From Desulfovibrionales bacterium GWA2_65_9 (lineage in GTDB: Bacteria; Desulfobacterota; Desulfovibrionia; Desulfovibrionales; Desulfovibrionaceae): a stretch of 9,285 bases of DNA. The notes below the pieces were generated by a model. That model was not told the DNA's origin. It searched no databases and saw only the letters and a program-made list of their open reading frames with translations. Positions 7,701-9,285 of the stretch are shown here, one piece after another. Each line of letters starts with the position of its first letter. The stretch's first letter is position 1. The translations under genes and the position numbers were made by a program. The DNA lies in the NCBI GenBank assembly GCA_001799475.1, contig MGTN01000058.1, positions 1 to 9,285 of the forward strand, in the 5' to 3' direction.

Positions 7701-8375
7701 GCGTTTGGCCTCGGCCTCGGCCTTCTGGCGCTGGGCCTCCTCGGCCTTGGCTTCCTGCTGGCGCTTTTTTTCGGCCAGCTTTTCGGCCTGCACGTCCAGG
7801 GCGGATTTTTTCCCGTCCTCGGCCTTCTTGTCCGTGGTCGCCTTGTTCACAGCCTCCGGCCTGGTCTTGGCCGCTGTGTCCTGCTTGGCTTCGGGTTTGG
7901 TTTCGGGCTTGGCCTCTGGTTTGGCACCAGGCTTGGCTTCGGGTTTGGTTTCGGGCTTGGTCTTGCCTGCGTCCCAACGGGCTCCGATGGGGTCGGTAAA
8001 AACCTGGATCTGGAGCTGCCCTTTGCCGGACACCGGGAAGTTCACGTAGCCGAAGCCGCTGGTGCGCATCTGGATCTTGAAGCCGCCGGGGATGGCGCGC
8101 ACTCCGCTCACAAGCTTGGAGCCGCCCACGCTGGGCGCGGCGGCGGCCTTTTCGCCGGGCGCGGCCTGGATGAGCACGGTGAGCTCCTGGGGGCCGGTGC
8201 GGTGCACGGTGTATTTCGGGAGCGTGCCGGATTCGGCGGTGACGGTGAGGGTGTCCGCGCTTGCTCCGGCCTGAAAGCCGGTCTGCAAGGCCACCCCGGA
8301 CAACGGATACAGGACTCCCCCGGCGGCCAGGGCCGCCACGAGCCAGAGGGGCGCTGTCAGTCGTCTCCAGGTCAT
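4767..8375 (-). CDS. Giant membrane-anchored TPR protein with AMIN-like domain and long KP/Pro-Ala-rich linker
   Basis: About 1202 residues from the ATG at 8375. Residues 1-30 hold a basic start (MTWRRL) and one hydrophobic segment (about 8-26), an uncleaved anchor or signal peptide. Residues 40-134 look beta-rich and resemble AMIN domains of periplasmic proteins. Residues 139-165 repeat KPEA/KPET; 179-243 are Lys/Glu/Ala/Gln-rich and probably helical; 244-540 are Pro/Ala/Gln-rich and probably disordered. From about 545 to the end are helical TPR-like repeats, clearest at 628-663, 667-703 (GDLKKAAEHYQELIQDYP), 704-735, 778-814 and 866-901. Such proteins act as scaffolds for envelope machines; the partner is not evident. 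A GTG at 8411 would add 12 residues. I prefer the ATG because it places the basic-hydrophobic signal at the terminus and a small hairpin covers the GTG, although the SD before it (AGCAGG) is weak. It lies between the sigma-54 activator and the Memo gene, probably in one operon. I do not recognise a named family. Confidence 0.87.
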   Translation of the reverse strand: MTWRRLTAPLWLVAALAAGGVLYPLSGVALQTGFQAGASADTLTVTAESGTLPKYTVHRTGPQELTVLIQAAPGEKAAAAPSVGGSKLVSGVRAIPGGFKIQMRTSGFGYVNFPVSGKGQLQIQVFTDPIGARWDAGKTKPETKPEAKPGAKPEAKPETKPEAKQDTAAKTRPEAVNKATTDKKAEDGKKSALDVQAEKLAEKKRQQEAKAEEAQRQKAEAEAKREQQAAAKREKQAAAAQAKAPALPPPATPAPVPAAQAPAPQAAPAPQPALAAQSAQVAPAKTDTATGQPYFSVPYSMRAPVNKTVLGLPSGSTASLPQVAGQPAVPTATDKPAAPSKSPEKAVGGKLPQGVTEKPILQDQQATQPTMQPPPRPPESALPAPAQTAPVDVQPEKGKGEVRFRADHRSPEESRLAEIISGTAAAPKAAATAPARIAPAQAQGARPWEVRQQVQKNVPPTGGAANATLPPVAQAPMAEQPAPAADSHAPQPPPAPPQTSGTANASDHGQPKETAKEVAKDGAKDAHAAPAKEGGKDKAAEGPHTEQQIKDKLLTAQSNMSSGQWKQAVTALEELLREPNLKGDLREDVLYNLADAYMQFYKDSMTGNYDRIAGAQQTAMNANQKSRRVPRALLNLGLLNLKVGNLGEAKAYFNIIKRKYKLDQNAALVPFSLGEYYRSKGDLKKAAEHYQELIQDYPDSKLAKETAYILAQTLRKIGDFEKAYKIVDYIDKRWPVFYMDAPDFLRLAAEIEEKVGKLAQAKDPYWTYFNLNPAAEFADVTLVRIGDIYLRQNKRPAAREVYQKAVHDFPGSEGGLVARMRIAEEGVYDDPTMSEMVSVFGKPQALKPNETYELIISKYPQSPLAPLALIKLGMWQFYSKAYLDAINTANSFLEKYPKSPLTGKAKELGFQSFLMALPQLVQEGNYQRVMQLFDSASYVKENHDLLGDDARMAVAVSAWKRGEPERALKLAGKFLGKTQVPKYSEMALDMAMNIFMERKEWSRISDLAAKASKAWKLSPRQMAQFEQARAMALENQGFTEKSIPLWTRIASDPGTDLPTRAFATYTLAKDAARKQDMHRLFALSQEALALLLEAHGDKDKIKDCLLMSITATERSGRYTETLKWAKEFDRIIPDSDPDWAPVRLRLAGIYRQGGKIDEWKDLLSDIVKRKPGTVYARMAAQELASSALDQRLQKYLLNNNGR
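6884..6902. repeat. Adjacent G9 and G8 homopolymers (C-tracts in the coding strand)
   Basis: The plus strand has nine G residues at 6884-6892, then CC, then eight G residues at 6895-6902. On the coding strand these are C8 and C9 encoding PPPAPP (residues 492-497) in the Pro-rich linker of the TPR protein. Gain or loss of one base would truncate or frame-shift the protein before its TPR half. The frame is intact here. Confidence 0.95.
7252..7259. repeat. G8 homopolymer (C8 in the coding strand)
   Basis: Eight G residues on the plus strand encode the PPP of a PPPRPP segment (residues 373-375 of the TPR protein). This is a second slippage-prone site upstream of the TPR domain in the reading direction, about 350 bases from the G9/G8 pair. 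Confidence 0.93.
7883..7960 (-). repeat. In-frame direct repeat encoding KPET/KPEA units
   Basis: A 30-base sequence at 7883-7912 recurs exactly at 7931-7960, an offset of 48 bases (16 codons). With the bases between, it encodes alternating KPET and KPEA units in the TPR protein, a TonB-like extended Lys-Pro spacer. The exact identity and in-frame period suggest growth by duplication, which could vary linker length between strains. Confidence 0.9.
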
Positions 8376-8410
8376 GGCATGGGCCTGCTCGGTCCCCGCA
8401 TCCTTAAACA

Positions 8411-8423
8411 CCCGCCTGGCGGG
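8411..8423 (-). other. Short GC hairpin after the sigma-54 activator gene
   Basis: On the minus strand CCCGC and GCGGG form a 5-bp stem with a 3-base loop immediately after the activator's stop codon, followed by TGTTT. It could be a weak attenuator lowering read-through into the TPR gene; the T-run is too poor for a confident terminator. It overlaps the alternative GTG start of the TPR gene, which argues for the downstream ATG at 8375. Confidence 0.3.
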
Positions 8424-8425
8424 CC

Positions 8426-9285
8426 TCAGGAGTCGAGGAGGTTGCGTTTCTTGAGCTTCTCGATGAGCGTCGTGCGCTTGATGCCGAGGATCTCCGCAGC
8501 CTGGTTCTTGACGCCGCCAGACTCTTTCAGGGCCTCGGTCAGCAGGCGCTCCTCGGTCTCGTCCAGAAATTCCTTGAGCCCCAGGCCCTTGTCGCGCAGG
8601 TCCTTGAGTTCCGGCCAGGCGAACCCGGCGCTCACGCCAGCGTTCACGATGATCTGCTGGACCTTCTCCTGCTCGGGCATGCCCGCGTTGCGCTGGATCT
8701 TCTCCGGCAGGTCTTCGGGCTCGACGGTCTGGCCTTCACAGAGGATGGACAGGCGCTCCATGAAGTTTTCCAACTCGCGCACGTTGCCCGGCCAGGAATA
8801 GGCCACGAGCATGGCCCTGGCCTTGGGGCTGACCTTCATGTTCGGGCGGTCCTTCTCGAAGCAGAAGCTGCGCAGGAAATACTCGGCCAGAACCAGGACG
8901 TCCTCCCCGCGCTCGCGCAGGGGCGGCAGCTGCATGGGGATGACGTTCAGGCGGTAGAACAGATCCTCGCGGAAGCGGCCTTCGGCCACTTCGATCTCCA
9001 GGTCGCGGTTGGTGGCGGCCACCACGCGCACGTCGACCTTCTTGGTCTGGGTGCCGCCCACGCGTTCGATCTCTTTTTCCTGGAGGGCGCGCAGGATCTT
9101 CACCTGCAGGCTCAGGTCCATCTCGCCGATTTCGTCGAGGAAGATGGTGCCGCCGTCGGCCAGCTCGAAGCGGCCGGGGCGTGAGCGGATGGCGTGGGTG
9201 AAGGCGCCCTTTTCGTGGCCGAAGAGTTCGCTCTCCAGAAGCTCCCTGGGGATGGCCCCGCAGTTGATGGGCACGAAGGGTTTGC
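8426..9285 (-). CDS. Sigma-54-dependent NtrC-family transcriptional activator (N-terminus outside window)
   Basis: The visible 286 codons are the C-terminal part of a bacterial enhancer-binding protein, an AAA+ ATPase that remodels sigma-54 RNA polymerase at -24/-12 promoters. Reading continues to the right edge as KPFVPINCG; the receiver or sensor domain and the Walker A motif lie beyond it. Counting from the Val codon at 9274, visible motifs are the sigma-54 contact loop GAFTHA (23-28; usual form GAFTGA), Walker B GGTIFLDE (41-48), sensor I VVAATNRD (84-91), an arginine-finger segment FREDLFYRLN (101-110), PLRER (118-122), sensor II WPGNVREL (161-168), and a Fis-type helix-turn-helix at about 243-280 (NQAAEILGIKRTTLIEKLKK). 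Everything needed from Walker B onward is intact. It lies about 50 bases upstream of the TPR gene on the same strand and could be a cis regulator of that operon. Whether it is a two-component response regulator cannot be told without its N-terminus. Confidence 0.95.
   Translation of the reverse strand, partial: KPFVPINCGAIPRELLESELFGHEKGAFTHAIRSRPGRFELADGGTIFLDEIGEMDLSLQVKILRALQEKEIERVGGTQTKKVDVRVVAATNRDLEIEVAEGRFREDLFYRLNVIPMQLPPLRERGEDVLVLAEYFLRSFCFEKDRPNMKVSPKARAMLVAYSWPGNVRELENFMERLSILCEGQTVEPEDLPEKIQRNAGMPEQEKVQQIIVNAGVSAGFAWPELKDLRDKGLGLKEFLDETEERLLTEALKESGGVKNQAAEILGIKRTTLIEKLKKRNLLDS

Noticed and set aside
6912..8801. 629-codon plus-strand open frame opposite the TPR and activator genes
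   Set aside because: It spans two unrelated minus-strand genes and encodes Gly/Leu/Arg repeats that mirror the antisense of the KP and Pro/Ala linkers.

Overview
The window is GC-rich, tightly packed bacterial DNA. The FdhD type, the sigma-54 activator, the NRAMP-like transporter and the strong use of GCC, CCC and CTG codons suggest a sulfate-reducing Desulfovibrionales-type organism (Thermodesulfobacteriota). This assignment is an inference from gene content and protein style, not from a marker gene.

Layout from left to right: (i) bases 1-571, minus strand, hold most of an fdhD gene (formate dehydrogenase sulfurtransferase). It runs off the left edge and is broken at its conserved EDIGRHNA motif by an exact 50-base tandem duplication at 1-100. 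(ii) 685-1953, minus strand, is an NRAMP-family divalent metal transporter with a GTG start. (iii) After a 165-base divergent intergenic region, 2119-3819 on the plus strand encodes an exported caspase-like (peptidase C14) protein with a coiled coil and an unrecognised C-terminal domain. (iv) A strong bidirectional terminator at 3849-3885 separates it from a convergent minus-strand cluster. (v) Read in its own direction, that cluster is a sigma-54 NtrC-type activator (8426-9285, N-terminus beyond the right edge), a very large envelope TPR protein (4767-8375), and a MEMO1/AmmeMemoRadiSam-B-like protein (3906-4739). The gaps are about 50 and 27 bases, so the three genes are probably one transcription unit ending at the shared terminator.

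How the genes may work together: the regulator-TPR-Memo cluster looks like a small envelope module encoded beside its own regulator. The TPR protein has an N-terminal membrane anchor, a beta-rich domain resembling AMIN, a KP-repeat, charged and Pro/Ala-rich linker of about 400 residues, and about 640 residues of TPR-like helices. This is the shape expected of an envelope-spanning scaffold. The Memo protein keeps the family's metal-site residues, but its usual partners (AMMECR1 and a radical SAM protein) are not in the window. The caspase-like protein also appears to be periplasmic but is transcribed separately. fdhD and the transporter look like unrelated housekeeping or accessory genes.

I found no tRNA, rRNA, CRISPR array, insertion sequence or prophage. 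No gene-free stretch exceeds 300 bases. The points most worth a second look are the fdhD duplication, a missing proton-pathway aspartate in the transporter, the secreted caspase architecture, the orphan Memo linked to a giant TPR protein, C-homopolymers in that TPR gene, and a GAFTHA variant of the sigma-54 contact loop.
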